A DNA stretch of 64,000 bases from Oegoconia quadripuncta (GCA_949316235.1 OX438744.1:35088778-35152777); one strand, 5' to 3'. Counted from the stretch's first letter, positions 51,801 through 54,544 are shown. Program-made: numbers and translations. Notes: generated by a model not told the origin, from the sequence alone.

Positions 51801-54404
51801 CTAATAGCTGAGAATAAAATGGCCTAAACTAAACTAATTTTTTTAGTCTGTGCTCACAACCTAATTCGGTCACTTATATATACTGCAAGAAAAAATTACA
51901 ATGTTTATTAACAACATGAGTTTTACGAGTAATACATTATGTTTGTTATATTTAAAAGATACTTGTATGTTTTTGGTCACTTCTCTGTGGTAAGTTATGC
52001 GTTTTTTAACAACATAAGTCAGCATTTGCTACGACAGTTCGCGAAAAAAGTCGGTATGTGACTTGAGTTCTCATTGGTTCCAAACTCCCGTTTTGACACC
52101 AATGAAGTGGTACCATTTTGATTGTTTCAACGACGATAAAGAACTATTGTTTTTATTAATATGACCACCTATGTATAGGTACATTATGGAATGCAATAAA
52201 GAATTGAATTGACCCGGTCCATAAGCAGTAATATAAGTCTATAGATAGTACGCAGTACTGTAATACTACCCACCTTCAGCTGTGTAGTAATTGAACTCTA
52301 ATTCTGTTGGCAGATCGTCAAACAAACAACCCTCGAAGGTAATCGATAGAAAATGTTCAAAATACCTATACCTAACAAATAGATTCGTTGCTATGCCAAC
52401 TTTCCGTCGCGGGTGGCGGCGATAATTCAAACATTTCTATAGCAACTGAAGTAAGTAAATAAACAACTTATTTTCCGATTGTTATTTCTAAGTAACAAAG
52501 TTCAACAGGCGAAGTTATTGGCATAAGTAACAAGTCGGCTTAGCGATGACTAAACTTCTGTTGAGCTTCCGGACTTTTTAGTGTTATGTAAATAACATAC
52601 CTAATACCTAGAGCAGTAAGGATACACTTTTAACTTCCTATAATCTTAAAGGCCGTGATTTTTTGCACATGCATACTGTCAAGAATGAAAATGTTTTCTA
52701 ACAAACCGGTAGTTTACTTTAGGTATAGGTATTTATTTAATAATAAAACATGGACTATTAGATAAAATTGCCACTGAATTTCATTGCGTCGGAGAATATA
52801 CTTAAAACTCCTTTAACCATTTTTAGGTACATTTATGAAAAATTTCACCGAGGGCAAATATCACGACTCAATAAATTATTTTTAGAAAATCTAAAGTAAC
52901 CACTGATTTTTTTTTTGGAAATTGTTTTAGGAGATCTTAGCATCTACAACTCAATGAAGTTCACAGTGGTAACTTTAATATTGTAGGTTTTTTATCTCCA
53001 TATTTTCCATTTTTTTAAATTCAAATTTAGAATAAGTGGATTCGGCAAATAAAGATGTCTGTCGAATAGTGCTTACAACAATGAAACTTTGGTCTTATTC
53101 ACTCACACCTTTAAACAAACGCCTGAAGGTAAGTCAAATGTGTCTAAGAACATGGGCGAGGGATATTGCCTATCAAGTTAGTTCAGGCGCTCGTATTGTC
53201 TCGCTAAATAGGCTATTGTAAGATTACCGGCGCGGTTACGATCGTATTCCTTTGTCGAAATGGGACTGTTTATCCAAGAGAATTGGATTGTTATATGTAA
53301 GTAATAGGAATGGAACAAATTCAATTAAGGACGTAAACAGTGAAGCCATTTGTTAGAATGTGATGTGAAAGTTGATAAACAAACAGAGATAAGGTACTTC
53401 TATCGGCTGGCACCACTCATACTCCAGCAGTGCCTACTTGTTTTAGTAGGCTCATGCTCTCTTATCTCACATAGTGAAAAGCTTGTATTTTCCGCCACGC
53501 CTATCCTTTCTGTGATATGGTAAATGGCGAATGCAATAACATATTATATAATTGCAATCAAATCAAATATATTTATTAATACTTATGGTACATTAAAACA
53601 TAAAATCTACATAATAATACTTAATTGCAACTGTAACACTAGTGTCTGAACTAGGAAAATCCTGTGTTTCAGGCGAAGCTAGGGCTTCTATGACTAAAAA
53701 TAATATAATCATATAGATATAAGCTAAAAATCTATAAATGAAGTAGATATACAGAATAAAGCTATGCTTAAAGATTACTTCAAGACAGTCTATAACTTCT
53801 CTGTACCCTCGTAGGTCAAATTTTGAAGAAAATCTTGTAGTAATTTCTTATTATGACTGTAGGTAAGGTGGTACATGGGAATTTTTGCATTTAATCTATT
53901 ATAAAGTGGTGCTAGGAACACGTAATATCTAGATGAAAATGCATGTTTTGTTCCTGCGTTGTTAGGGCAAACTACATCGTTTCGTCTTTTCTTAGTAATT
54001 TCAGTGCTATATGGAAGACTTCTGTGCGTTTTAAGTACGATATTTATTATAAATAATTAGATCGTCCACGTAAGTAAACACATATTCATGTTTGTTGGTA
54101 TTAAAAGTTTATCAATAGTGATGTTATGTACGACACCCTTTGTTTTAAATTATCCCGACCGGGAAACAAACCCGGCATACACAACCATACAACAAGTCGC
54201 TATACACAACCATAAGACTACGGAAATCATAAAAGATCCATGAGGAGGCTCCCCTCACGCACCTGCCTGCATCAAGTAGTCTCAAAAACTTACCATGTGA
54301 TACCGAATATGTGTGCCACCAGATCTGACACCCTCGTTCAGCTGGATCGAGCTGACGCTTCCCGCGTCGTCGTCCATGAAGCCAGTCTTCTTGTAGCGAG
54401 CCAT
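12656..54404 (-). CDS. Neprilysin-like M13 zinc metallopeptidase gene, 14 common/isoform-A exons plus one alternative first exon
   Basis: Encodes a type II membrane endopeptidase that cleaves small extracellular peptides. Isoform A uses 46892-47173, 32749-32914, 27289-27501, 23994-24207, 23182-23254, 21996-22316, 21146-21243, 20577-20740, 19096-19278, 17457-17618, 16947-17136, 14792-14922, 13474-13613, 12656-12832: 2514 nt, 837 residues. Isoform B replaces the first exon by 54294-54404: 780 residues, close to the usual length for the family. All introns are GT/AG and phases match throughout. In isoform A numbering the membrane segment is ~110-132, M13 N-domain ~170-570, substrate-binding Asn633-Ala634, zinc ligands His674 and His678 (HELTH, catalytic Glu675) and Glu734 (ENIAD), His799, Arg805, C-terminal CVVW. 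More than ten N-x-S/T sequons suit an ectodomain. I do not assign an orthologue (Nep1-5 etc.). Confidence 0.95.
13474..13613 (-). CDS. Peptidase exon 13: third zinc ligand
   Basis: Begins with the completed Gly codon and [17 protein letters not shown]; Glu734 of ENIAD is the third zinc ligand and Asp738 orients a zinc-binding His. It ends QLFFISFAQ, phase 0. Acceptor ATTGACAG, donor GTGAGT. Confidence 0.96.
13620..13815 (-). repeat. Diverged tRNA-derived SINE (family A)
   Basis: Old copy of family A, recognisable by the AAGTGAAGA...GCCGAAGGTGGAAGC, GGACTGGCTATTTTATC and GGACATTTG words in the same order as in younger copies. It begins only ~7 bp upstream of exon 13's acceptor end. Confidence 0.55.
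13870..14301. mobile_element. MITE (CACCCTGTATA family) split by a SINE fragment
   Basis: The left part (CAAATTTCGGCTGAATTCGG ... CTGTTCGTAATCAGGAGTG) and the right part (GGGTAATCGAAAATTTATCG ... AATTCACCCTGTATA) are halves of the element also seen at 4529 and ~62515. Between them lie a (GTT)n run and 14092-14147, which is the 3' end of SINE family A (TTCACTTAACAACAGGTGTG through GTTGTGCATAAAAAAA). The left border is approximate. Confidence 0.65.
14361..14578 (-). repeat. tRNA-derived SINE family A, internally deleted copy
   Basis: Poly-T (the complement of the A tail) at 14361-14378, then the complement of the family A body, ending with TTGAGCCACGGAGGCGGTTA. The middle, including the B box, is missing: the body jumps from TGCTATTAACG to ACCTCCGAATCG. 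Confidence 0.8.
14792..14922 (-). CDS. Peptidase exon 12
   Basis: Encodes [20 protein letters not shown] and then [12 protein letters not shown], which is the conserved linker between the HExxH helix and the ENIAD motif in M13 enzymes (Q-x-LNG-x-x-TLGE). Acceptor TGACTCCAG, donor GTAAGG. Confidence 0.96.
15151..15429 (-). repeat. tRNA-derived SINE family B (full length)
   Basis: Complement reads TTTGGTGTAGTGGTTAGCAA (A-box region), GGTTCGAATTTAT where the B box lies, then a body ending GCGCTGTGTGTAGGTC and a (TATT)n tail at 15151-15163. It lies in the intron between exons 11 and 12. Confidence 0.85.
15453..15736. mobile_element. Harbinger-like MITE, 284 bp (TTA-flanked)
   Basis: Starts GGCCCGTATTAATAAACCAT after TTA at 15450-15452 and ends with the complement before TTA at 15737-15739. 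Same family as 5090-5407, including the inner GAGACCTG / AAGTAAACGTGTTGATTAAT words in opposite arrangement. It inserted directly beside a SINE B copy. Confidence 0.8.
15750..15812 (-). repeat. RTE-like LINE 3' tail
   Basis: Complement reads AAGGGGGAGGCCTATGTTCA, then GCTGATATGATGATGATTC, the characteristic end of RTE-like LINEs and their tails in Lepidoptera. Confidence 0.6.
16110..16405 (+). repeat. SINE-like repeat with a GATGATGATGATGA tail
   Basis: GGCTTCGATTCCCAGGCAGA looks like a tRNA-type B box. The body reads AACATCGTGAGGAAACCTGC, GGGCCAGCGTGGTGGACTAT and ends in GGGCTGATGATGATGATG. The 88-codon frame at 16216-16482 is only this repeat translated. Confidence 0.7.
16509..16652 (+). 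repeat. Diverged SINE family B fragment
   Basis: GGTAGTGTGTAATAACCCTG and GGGTTACGGGTTCAAATACG resemble the family B head with A and B boxes; it ends in AATAAATAAATAA. Abuts a younger inverted family B copy at 16641. Confidence 0.5.
16641..16900 (-). repeat. tRNA-derived SINE family B copy beside exon 11
   Basis: Complement carries ACCAAAAGGTCGCGGGTTCG (B box) and the family body to the ACACACAGCGCCATCTTG end. It ends only ~46 bp from the exon 11 splice donor. Confidence 0.85.
16947..17136 (-). CDS. Peptidase exon 11: HELTH zinc-binding motif
   Basis: Acceptor TTCCCCCAG, then [32 protein letters not shown], and [20 protein letters not shown]. His674 and His678 bind zinc, Glu675 is the catalytic base, and Asn633-Ala634 form the substrate-backbone site (VNAYY; NAF/YY in the family). 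Ends in phase 2 at donor GTAAGG. Confidence 0.97.
17457..17618 (-). CDS. Peptidase exon 10
   Basis: Acceptor TTCCCTCGCAG. Encodes [20 protein letters not shown] through [19 protein letters not shown] and SKWG, the end of the M13 N-domain (IG-x-P-x-x-I-x-D and L.Y.....YFEN motifs of the family). Donor GTAGGT. Confidence 0.95.
17785..18010 (-). pseudogene. LINE ORF2 C-terminal fragment
   Basis: The minus frame reads [36 protein letters not shown], then [20 protein letters not shown] up to a stop at 17785. The Cys/His cluster (C...EETP.HLLCECG) followed by a '[10 protein letters not shown]' end is what one sees after the RNase H part of R1/Jockey-like ORF2 proteins. Upstream it is frame-broken; dead fragment in the intron between exons 9 and 10. 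Confidence 0.65.
18011..18718. other. Intron sequence, no recognised feature
   Basis: Higher GC than its surroundings at 18160-18560, but no domain is recognisable in either strand. The 63- and 95-codon minus frames lack motifs. It may be the rest of an old transposon. Confidence 0.4.
18719..18975 (-). repeat. tRNA-derived SINE family B
   Basis: Complement contains TTTGGTGTAGTGCTTACAAA, AAGGTCGCGGGTTCGTATCC (B box) and the family body ending GCGCTGTGTGTATATGTCC. It lies ~120 bp from the donor of exon 9. Confidence 0.85.
19096..19278 (-). CDS. Peptidase exon 9
   Basis: Acceptor CGCTTTCAG, then [20 protein letters not shown] through [20 protein letters not shown] and [10 protein letters not shown]. 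This is the family's conserved A.G.LYV...F ... W MD..T...A..K motif. Donor GTGAGT, phase 1. Confidence 0.97.
19300..20079. other. Intron with an old copy of the CCGCGGCTTCGCC-type repeat
   Basis: Around 19405-19640 (TTTGCCCGCGTGGCATTCG, ATTCCAGGGCATATTCTA, GATTAAAACATAGGATATTT) resembles diverged or rearranged copies of the repeat at 33533 and 43778. The remainder shows nothing recognisable. Confidence 0.4.
20080..20244. mobile_element. Diverged Harbinger-like MITE
   Basis: GGCTCGTACTAATAAAACTA at the left and CCCGTCAATACGGCCC before TTA at the right are degraded family ends. The interior shows a CTTGAG / CTCAAT pair as in the sibling copies. Confidence 0.55.
20577..20740 (-). CDS. Peptidase exon 8
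   Basis: Acceptor TTTTTCCAG. Encodes [20 protein letters not shown] through [20 protein letters not shown] and NNAIG, the R.....YLMW.....L..... F......GT....RW..C...V motif block. Donor GTGAGT. Confidence 0.97.
21146..21243 (-). CDS. Peptidase exon 7
   Basis: Short 98-nt exon after acceptor GCATTTCAG. Encodes [20 protein letters not shown] and [13 protein letters not shown], the V....P.Y...L......N... block of the N-domain. Donor GTAAGT, phase 2. Confidence 0.95.
21590..21789 (+). repeat. tRNA-derived SINE family A, 5'-truncated
   Basis: Starts at GCTACCACCATCTTATCTAA and runs through TTGTGTTCCGGTTGTCAGAG and AACATCAGGTGTGATTGAGG to an A tail at ~21781-21789. It lacks the tRNA-like head. 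Lies in the intron between exons 6 and 7. Confidence 0.85.
21996..22316 (-). CDS. Peptidase exon 6
   Basis: 107 codons, phase 0 at both ends. Encodes [20 protein letters not shown], then [33 protein letters not shown] and [20 protein letters not shown]. It contains the conserved Q.GL.LP.RDYYL and LA.I..P...RRD motifs and several N-glycosylation sequons. Acceptor ACATTGCAG, donor GTAAGT. Confidence 0.97.
22553..22853 (-). repeat. Dispersed repeat (GTCGTAAAAGGCGAC family), copy 1
   Basis: Complement includes CGTGAAAGGCGACGAAGGGA, CTATAGTTTTGCACTTTTCA, ACGGCGATAGGCCACTCCCT and ATGTTGTTTCAATC. Copies at 58130-58345 (plus) and 61692-61950 (minus) share this order. Probably a SINE or LINE 3' region; class not settled. 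Confidence 0.6.
23182..23254 (-). CDS. Peptidase exon 5
   Basis: A 73-nt exon, too short for ORF scans. Acceptor AATATTGCAG, then [20 protein letters not shown] and HVIV before donor GTGAGT. It completes the Thr codon begun in exon 4 and hands over in phase 0 to LDQGGL in exon 6. F...V..D..N.S...V is the expected M13 N-domain sequence. Confidence 0.94.
23255..23993. other. Intron 4-5, no recognised feature
   Basis: The 121-codon plus-strand frame that starts at 23722 overlaps exon 4 on the opposite strand and has no recognised domain. At 23800-23870 TTTGCTGGCTCAGCTGACGC and ACTGATAATTCTGCCAG resemble a phrase at 58645 (GCTGATAATTCTGCCAGA), so a small dispersed repeat may be present. Confidence 0.4.
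23994..24207 (-). CDS. Peptidase exon 4
   Basis: Acceptor CACCTTCCAG. Encodes [40 protein letters not shown] and [20 protein letters not shown]. It contains the K....Y..C.D......G..PL......GGW motif that defines Peptidase_M13_N. Donor GTAAGT, phase 2. Confidence 0.97.
24208..27288. other. Intron 3-4 (~3.1 kb), a LINE 3' end and otherwise nothing recognised
   Basis: At 25284-25380 AAAGAGCAACCCTTGAGTTT and TTGCTCGTTCTTCTCTAGGG match the LINE 3'-UTR family seen at 42553 and 44690. At ~25600-25650 there is an RTE-like GTCCTGCAGTGGACTTCTAC fragment. At 26615-26665 GCTCTTGAAATCCTTAGG and its complement form a ~17-bp inverted repeat with a short spacer. No gene. Confidence 0.5.
27289..27501 (-). 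CDS. Peptidase exon 3: start of the ectodomain catalytic fold
   Basis: Acceptor GTTTTCTAG completes a Glu codon. Encodes [40 protein letters not shown] and [20 protein letters not shown]. The D.PC.DFY.FACGGW motif is the hallmark of the M13 N-domain, and the two early Cys fit the conserved disulfide pattern. Donor GTGAGT, phase 1. Confidence 0.97.
27796..28060 (+). repeat. tRNA-derived SINE family B (full length)
   Basis: The head GTTTGGTGTAGTGGTTAGAA (A box) and AAGGTCGCGGGTTCGTATCC (B box) is followed by the family body and a (TATT)n tail at ~28048-28060. The tRNA-like head cannot be a working tRNA: it lacks a proper anticodon arm and acceptor pairing. Confidence 0.88.
28742..29067 (-). 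repeat. tRNA-derived SINE family A (full length)
   Basis: Complement starts GCCTCCGTGGCTCAATGTAA (A-box region), has GGTCGCGGGCTCGATCCCCA (B box), then TGTCCGCCTGGCTAGCTACC, and ends ATCAGGTGTGATTGAGGTCA with an A tail (poly-T at 28742-28750). Confidence 0.9.
29158..29371 (-). pseudogene. LINE ORF2 C-terminal fragment ([11 protein letters not shown])
   Basis: The minus frame reads [20 protein letters not shown], then a tail [19 protein letters not shown], ending at a stop at 29168. 'EDTxHxLxEC' is the Cys/His motif after the RT/RNase H region of R1-, I- and Jockey-like LINEs. It lacks the upstream domain: 5'-truncated remnant. Confidence 0.65.
29372..30705. other. Intron 2-3, no recognised gene
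   Basis: At 29915-29965 GTCGAAAGACGTCCACTGGT and GGACAAAAGCCACCCCCAAAG match the complement of the RTE-like LINE tail. The 62- and 64-codon frames at 30422-30653 lack motifs. Confidence 0.45.
30706..30870 (-). repeat. LINE 3'-UTR tail, (GACTTT)n end
   Basis: GTCAAAGTCAAAGTCAAAAA at the start is the complement of a (TTTGAC)n terminus, followed by the complement of ACCTACAAAATAAAGCATTT and GTAAAATTGACTATTTTAAG-like sequence, the same 3' region as 42553 and 44690. Confidence 0.7.
31588..31985. mobile_element. ~390-bp MITE (TAGGTCCTTAC family), copy 1
   Basis: Left end AATATTAGGTCCTTACTTAT, then GAAATTGGCGTTTTGTATGA. The whole body is repeated in inverse orientation at 61046-61428. In the second copy both termini carry the same GGTC(C/T)TTACCTATGAAATT inverted repeat; here the right end is degraded. 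Confidence 0.7.
32038..32349. repeat. Fragments of SINE A, an RTE-like tail and SINE B
   Basis: 32038-32157 is a 3' part of family A on the plus strand (TTGCCAGAGATAAAATATCC ... CACAACGGGTTACATAATAAAA). 32165-32225 has the RTE-like GGAAGGCCTATATCCCTGCA, GGGATGTTTACGGGCTGATG. 32233-32349 is an inverted, diverged family B head (TAGGGGATTCGAACCCACAA). Confidence 0.6.
32436..32715 (+). repeat. tRNA-derived SINE family A, 33 bp from the exon 2 donor
   Basis: Nearly complete copy from GCCTCCGTGGCTCAACGTAA through AGGTCGCGGGTTCCATCCCC (B box with one change) to the A tail at 32707-32715. It is antisense to the peptidase and occupies the first part of the intron after exon 2. The region between TAGCC and ATCTTCACTGAAC is deleted relative to other copies. 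Confidence 0.88.
32749..32914 (-). CDS. Peptidase exon 2: transmembrane anchor
   Basis: Acceptor TCTTTTCTAG, then [40 protein letters not shown] and [15 protein letters not shown]. The ~23-residue hydrophobic stretch flanked by Arg on the cytoplasmic side is a type II signal anchor. Phase 0 entry lets it accept either first exon; donor GTAAAT, phase 1. The 61-codon frame at 32757-32942 is in the wrong phase. Confidence 0.95.
33533..33762 (+). repeat. Lepidopteran dispersed repeat (CCGCCCGCGGCTTCGCC type)
   Basis: Starts TACTAGCTTTCCGCCCGCGG and runs through GTGGAATAACTTTATCGTGG, CAAATTTCATCCAAATCCGT and TCATCCGTTTCGCCGTGATT to CAAACTTTCGCAATAATATT. A second copy lies at 43778-44003, and diverged parts at ~35010 and 62075. 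The conserved CTAG-like start and TATAATATTA end suggest a Helitron-type or related non-autonomous element, but I cannot settle the class. Confidence 0.7.
34130..34260 (-). repeat. Diverged SINE family A fragment
   Basis: GAGAGGACTGGCTATTTGAT, AGAATAATAATGCTTGGCAG and GGTAGCTATAGCCAAGCAGA correspond in order to the family A body, heavily mutated. Confidence 0.45.
35010..35172 (+). repeat. Diverged copy of the 33533-type repeat
   Basis: ATAAAAAGTAGCCCATGTAT, AATTTCAACCAAATCTTTCT, AGCCGTTTAGAAGTGAAGAG and CAAACTTTCGCATTTATAAT follow the same order as the 33533 repeat. Confidence 0.6.
35316..35621 (+). pseudogene. Possible LINE ORF2 C-terminal fragment
   Basis: The frame includes [20 protein letters not shown] and CRFC. 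'TGH..L......G......CR.C' is found after the RNase H region of R1/Jockey-like ORF2 proteins. There is no upstream domain, and the rest of the frame is not recognisable, so the assignment is tentative. Confidence 0.4.
36030..36275. repeat. RTE-like tail fragment and truncated Harbinger-like MITE
   Basis: 36040-36080 (AAAGTCCACTACTGGACATA) is the complement of the RTE-like tail. At 36226-36275 the left end of the GGCCCGTATTAATAAACCAT MITE family, after TTA at 36223-36225, stops abruptly after CAGTCTTGTGCCTGG. Confidence 0.65.
36826..37370 (+). pseudogene. Non-LTR retrotransposon reverse-transcriptase remnant (Jockey/CR1-like)
   Basis: The plus strand encodes [40 protein letters not shown], a stop, [11 protein letters not shown], then after frameshifts [17 protein letters not shown] and [20 protein letters not shown] followed by LNIL. 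'FLGL.ID..L.W..HI....KL....Y.LR.L' and 'VWGNS....R....QK..IR...' form the C-terminal RT domain typical of Jockey-like ORF2. Several stops and at least one frameshift make it dead. It ends in AAATAAATATTTCTTTCTTT, a LINE-like 3' end. Confidence 0.8.
38509..38754. repeat. Three copies of a ~30-bp unit in inverted and direct order
   Basis: GGTCC(C/T)ACTTTGTACCAAAATTTAC-like sequence occurs as complement at 38509-38545, and forward as AGAGTAAATTTTGGTACACA at 38599-38632 and AGAGTACATTTTGGTACAAA at 38724-38754. Between them TGCTCCCTATC occurs twice (38558 and 38703). Looks like one MITE with a duplicated right end. Confidence 0.65.
39183..39981. mobile_element. ~800-bp non-autonomous transposon with TAA target duplication
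   Basis: Left end GGGAACGTACCGATGCTACG and TGACCGGTTTAGG matches the complement of the right end (CCTAAAACGGGTCACATGCT, AACGTACGTTCCC) over ~34 bp. TAA flanks both sides (39180-39182 and 39982-39984). CACGTAGTA near 39281 and TACTACGTG near 39890 form an inner inverted pair. The interior has a G-rich stretch near 39215-39275 and no domain. The 3-bp TWA duplication suggests a Harbinger relation. Confidence 0.75.
40195..40425. repeat. Dispersed repeat, copy 1 (partner at 46335-46545)
   Basis: TTTTTTACCATAAAATGTAG, CTATGACACCGGGTACCAAG, GCATGCACTTCGAAATCGAT and AACGGACATACATACACACG recur in the same order and orientation at 46340-46530. Class unknown. Confidence 0.65.
40452..40631. mobile_element. 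180-bp MITE with ~40-bp inverted ends
   Basis: GCGAAGTGTAAGTTTTGTCT then TTTTTAACTTTACC on the left pair with GGTAGTAAAGTTAAGTCGAA then ACAAAACTTACACTCCGC on the right. A solitary related end (AACAAAACTCACACTTCGCT) lies at 40813-40834. Confidence 0.65.
41168..41827. mobile_element. Unclassified element: GC-rich core between ~67-bp inverted repeats
   Basis: 41168-41234 (TATATATGTTAATAAACGGT, TGACTATTGAATGCGCAGGC ...) matches the complement of 41760-41827 at about 80% over 67 bp without gaps. The ~525-bp core is far richer in G and C than the surrounding DNA. It has an open plus-strand frame from 41291 to 41758 (about 155 codons), rich in Arg, Ser, Pro and Asp, and a long minus-strand frame too. 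I recognise no domain; an R1-like LINE ORF1 or 5' UTR origin is possible. Confidence 0.6.
41453..41758 (+). CDS. Unrecognised Arg/Ser/Pro-rich ORF in the GC-rich core
   Basis: 101 codons from the first Met ([20 protein letters not shown] ...); the frame is open back to 41291 without a Met. It is rich in Arg, Ser, Pro and Asp, has no hydrophobic segment and no recognised motif. GC-rich DNA produces long random frames and the opposite strand is also open, so this may not be a gene. If real it would more likely belong to the enclosing element than to the host. Confidence 0.25.
   Translation: MKRDRTRFEDTTLIPSGGFILSRVASDDDIGPRNSDVTDRDPRATCGGASERCRPHDVASCKRNRPSRLPRRRNLLPYNLPRSPAKPQLMAGTVPKEPNTT
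42485..42698 (+). repeat. LINE 3' UTR fragment with (TTTGAT)n end
   Basis: AATTAATAATGAAATATTGT, AAAGAGCAACCTCGCGAGTT, TCTTGCTTGTTCTCAGGG, AATCTGACTATTTTAAGTGT and ACCCTGTGTACCTACAAAGT, ending TTTTTGATTTGATTTGA. Shared with 44492-44825 and with the complement at 30706. Confidence 0.7.
42698..43088. mobile_element. MITE with ~70-bp inverted repeats (copy 2)
   Basis: Left TGAGTTTTTTACCGTAAGGA ... GGTAAGTGAAATAGAAGTTA is mirrored almost perfectly at 43015-43083 (TTCTATTTCACTTACCTAAT ... TTACGGTAAAAAACTCATCC). Same family as 3492-3853. It abuts the LINE tail at 42698 with no spacer. Confidence 0.8.
43778..44003 (+). repeat. Copy 2 of the 33533-type lepidopteran repeat
   Basis: ACTAACTTTCCGCCCGCGAC, TTCGCCTGCGTGGAATAACT, ATCCAGGATATATTCTACCT, AAATCCGCTCATCCGTTTCG and GTCGCATTTATAATATTAGT, in the same order as at 33533. 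Confidence 0.75.
44492..44825 (+). repeat. LINE 3' UTR interrupted by another LINE 3' end
   Basis: The outer parts (CACAATTAATAATGAATTAT ... GTTCTTTAAAAAG, then TTCTTGCTTGTTCTTCTCAA ... TTTTTGACTTTGAC) form one LINE tail as at 42485. It is split by 44554-44695, a second LINE end that codes for [20 protein letters not shown] and ends in an A-run. Confidence 0.65.
44562..44654 (+). pseudogene. LINE ORF2 C-terminus ([13 protein letters not shown])
   Basis: 30 codons reading [20 protein letters not shown] and [10 protein letters not shown], then TGA at 44652-44654 and an A-rich tail. 'LG.FK.RVN..L' is the last part of Jockey/RTE-like ORF2 proteins in Lepidoptera. Related fragments lie at 45213-45333 (frame-broken) and, minus strand, 49764-49994. 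Confidence 0.65.
45213..45333 (+). repeat. Degraded LINE 3' end (copy of 44562 family)
   Basis: AGATCTTCAAGAGTAGGGTG, TCATCTACTGAGATCGCGTG, CATCAGGTGAGATTGTGGTC and an A tail. Same sequence as 44572-44695, with a stop replacing the Ser codon (AGTAGGGTG for AGCAGGGTG). Confidence 0.65.
45422..46034. mobile_element. Unclassified ~610-bp element rich in TTTGGCAAA / TTTGGGAAA words
   Basis: The ends are similar inverted sequences: CAATTTGTGGTATCCTTCCG, TTTGGCAAAATATTTTT at the left; the complement of the right end reads CAAATTGTGGATTACTTATT, TTTGGGCAAAAAACG. Inside, variants of 'TTTGGCAAA', 'TTGCCAAAT' and 'TTCCCAAAA' recur at roughly 20-40-bp spacing on both strands. No reading frame of interest. 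Confidence 0.6.
46335..46545. repeat. Dispersed repeat, copy 2 (partner at 40195-40425)
   Basis: TTTTTTACCATAAAATGTAT, CACTCCGGGTACCAAGACGA, CATGCACTTCGAAATCAGGC, GATGCGCCAAAGAACGGACA, in the same order as at 40195. Confidence 0.65.
46671..46806. mobile_element. 136-bp MITE of the TTGCTCAAGCG family, 84 bp from the exon 1A donor
   Basis: GGCCGGTATTCAGAATGTTG at the left and AATGATAATACGGGCC before TTA at the right; the interior CATAAAGCTGTTCCTTTTAA matches the copies at 6414 and 56114. TAA (left) and TTA (right) are imperfect as a duplication. Confidence 0.72.
46892..47173 (-). CDS. Peptidase alternative first coding exon A (cytoplasmic tail, 94 aa)
   Basis: ATG at 47171-47173 with an in-frame TGA about 45 nt upstream, so this Met begins the frame. 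Encodes [20 protein letters not shown], then a Ser/Pro/Arg-rich tail ([17 protein letters not shown]) ending SAQSYVK. Donor GTTAGT, phase 0, fits the acceptor of exon 2 ~14 kb away. The tail is hydrophilic and lacks similarity to exon B, as expected for isoform-specific cytoplasmic ends. The acceptor-like CAG two bases before the ATG is not usable from exon B because it would shift the frame. Confidence 0.8.
47630..47765 (-). promoter_or_regulatory. CpG-dense candidate promoter of isoform A with NRF1/Ewg-like site
   Basis: In an otherwise CpG-poor, AT-rich region this stretch carries many CG dinucleotides (CGTGAGAGCGCGGCGCGGG; CACGACGCGCGGCGAGG). At 47691-47701 GCGCCTGCGCA matches the NRF1 (insect Ewg) consensus. 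It lies ~460-590 bp upstream of the exon A ATG. Function as a promoter is inferred from position and composition only. Confidence 0.45.
47979..48347. repeat. SINE family A copy followed by an inverted SINE A head
   Basis: 47979-48275 is a plus-strand family A copy (lacks the 5' part of the B-box arm: ACATTGGTTCGATCCCCAGC). It is followed without spacer by 48276-48347, the complement of a family A head (GCTGGGGATCGAACCCGTGA ... TTGAGCCACGGAGACGGTTA). The two heads form an inverted pair. Confidence 0.82.
48762..48976 (+). repeat. tRNA-derived SINE, subfamily of B
   Basis: ACTGGTGTAGTGGATAGTGA (A box) and GGTTGCGGGTACGAATTCCG (weak B box), a shorter body ending AGTGTCCGTTTATTTATTTA. It is closest to the inverted fragment at 32233-32349. 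Confidence 0.7.
48977..49763. other. No recognised feature
   Basis: AT-rich sequence between the SINE and a LINE fragment. The 111-codon minus frame (49144-49479) has hydrophobic stretches but no start context or motif that I recognise. Confidence 0.4.
49764..49994 (-). pseudogene. LINE ORF2 C-terminus ([12 protein letters not shown])
   Basis: The minus frame ends with [37 protein letters not shown] and a stop. It is homologous to the 44562 fragment and preceded by a basic segment ([20 protein letters not shown]) that is plausible for the preceding ORF2 region. The plus-strand 68-codon frame on the same bases is a shadow. Confidence 0.6.
50695..50940 (-). pseudogene. RTE-like LINE ORF2 end and tail
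   Basis: The minus strand reads [23 protein letters not shown], stop, WTSFG, stop, then the GCTGATATGATGATGA tail. '..W...A.DR..WR..GEAFVQQWTSFG' is the usual end of this LINE's ORF2. The upstream half (to 50940) is GC-rich and frame-disrupted. The plus-strand frames at 50631-50940 are shadows. Confidence 0.7.
50941..53555. other. Intron/upstream DNA, no recognised feature
   Basis: About 2.6 kb of AT-rich sequence on which I can recognise neither a coding exon nor a repeated family from elsewhere in the window. Confidence 0.4.
53556..54080 (-). pseudogene. LINE ORF2 C-terminal end (CR1/L2-like) with (TTTGAT)n tail
   Basis: The minus strand reads [60 protein letters not shown], then [19 protein letters not shown] and a stop. 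It is the extreme C-terminus of a non-LTR ORF2 ('R....VP......S....G...YN.L') followed by a 3' UTR that ends ATATTTGATTTGATTGC near 53556. The open stretch is ~95 codons with an upstream stop. Lies directly 3' of peptidase exon B. Confidence 0.7.
54294..54404 (-). CDS. Peptidase alternative first coding exon B (cytoplasmic tail, 37 aa)
   Basis: Found by reading the strand opposite a spurious plus-strand ORF. Acceptor AATATTTGTTTCAG is followed at once by ATG; the exon encodes [20 protein letters not shown] and [17 protein letters not shown], then donor GTAAGT in phase 0, matching exon 2. Basic start, acidic patch and THIRYH just before the membrane segment fit a neprilysin cytoplasmic tail. 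Because the ATG abuts a splice acceptor, a non-coding 5' exon must lie further upstream (beyond 54404); I could not locate it. Confidence 0.85.
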
Positions 54405-54544
54405 CTGAAACAAATATTCAAGCCAAAATTCTTTATTTCAATAGAATTCAAAATTATCACGCGAAAGGCAAGTGACGAATTCTCTAGATGTGCAAGTGAC
54501 ACCTAAAAGCTCTCAATGGTTGATGTTTTTCCAGAATATATATA

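Noticed and set aside
54240..54506. 88-codon plus-strand frame
   Set aside because: Antisense of exon B, which has splice sites and fits exon 2 in phase; the plus frame has no motif.
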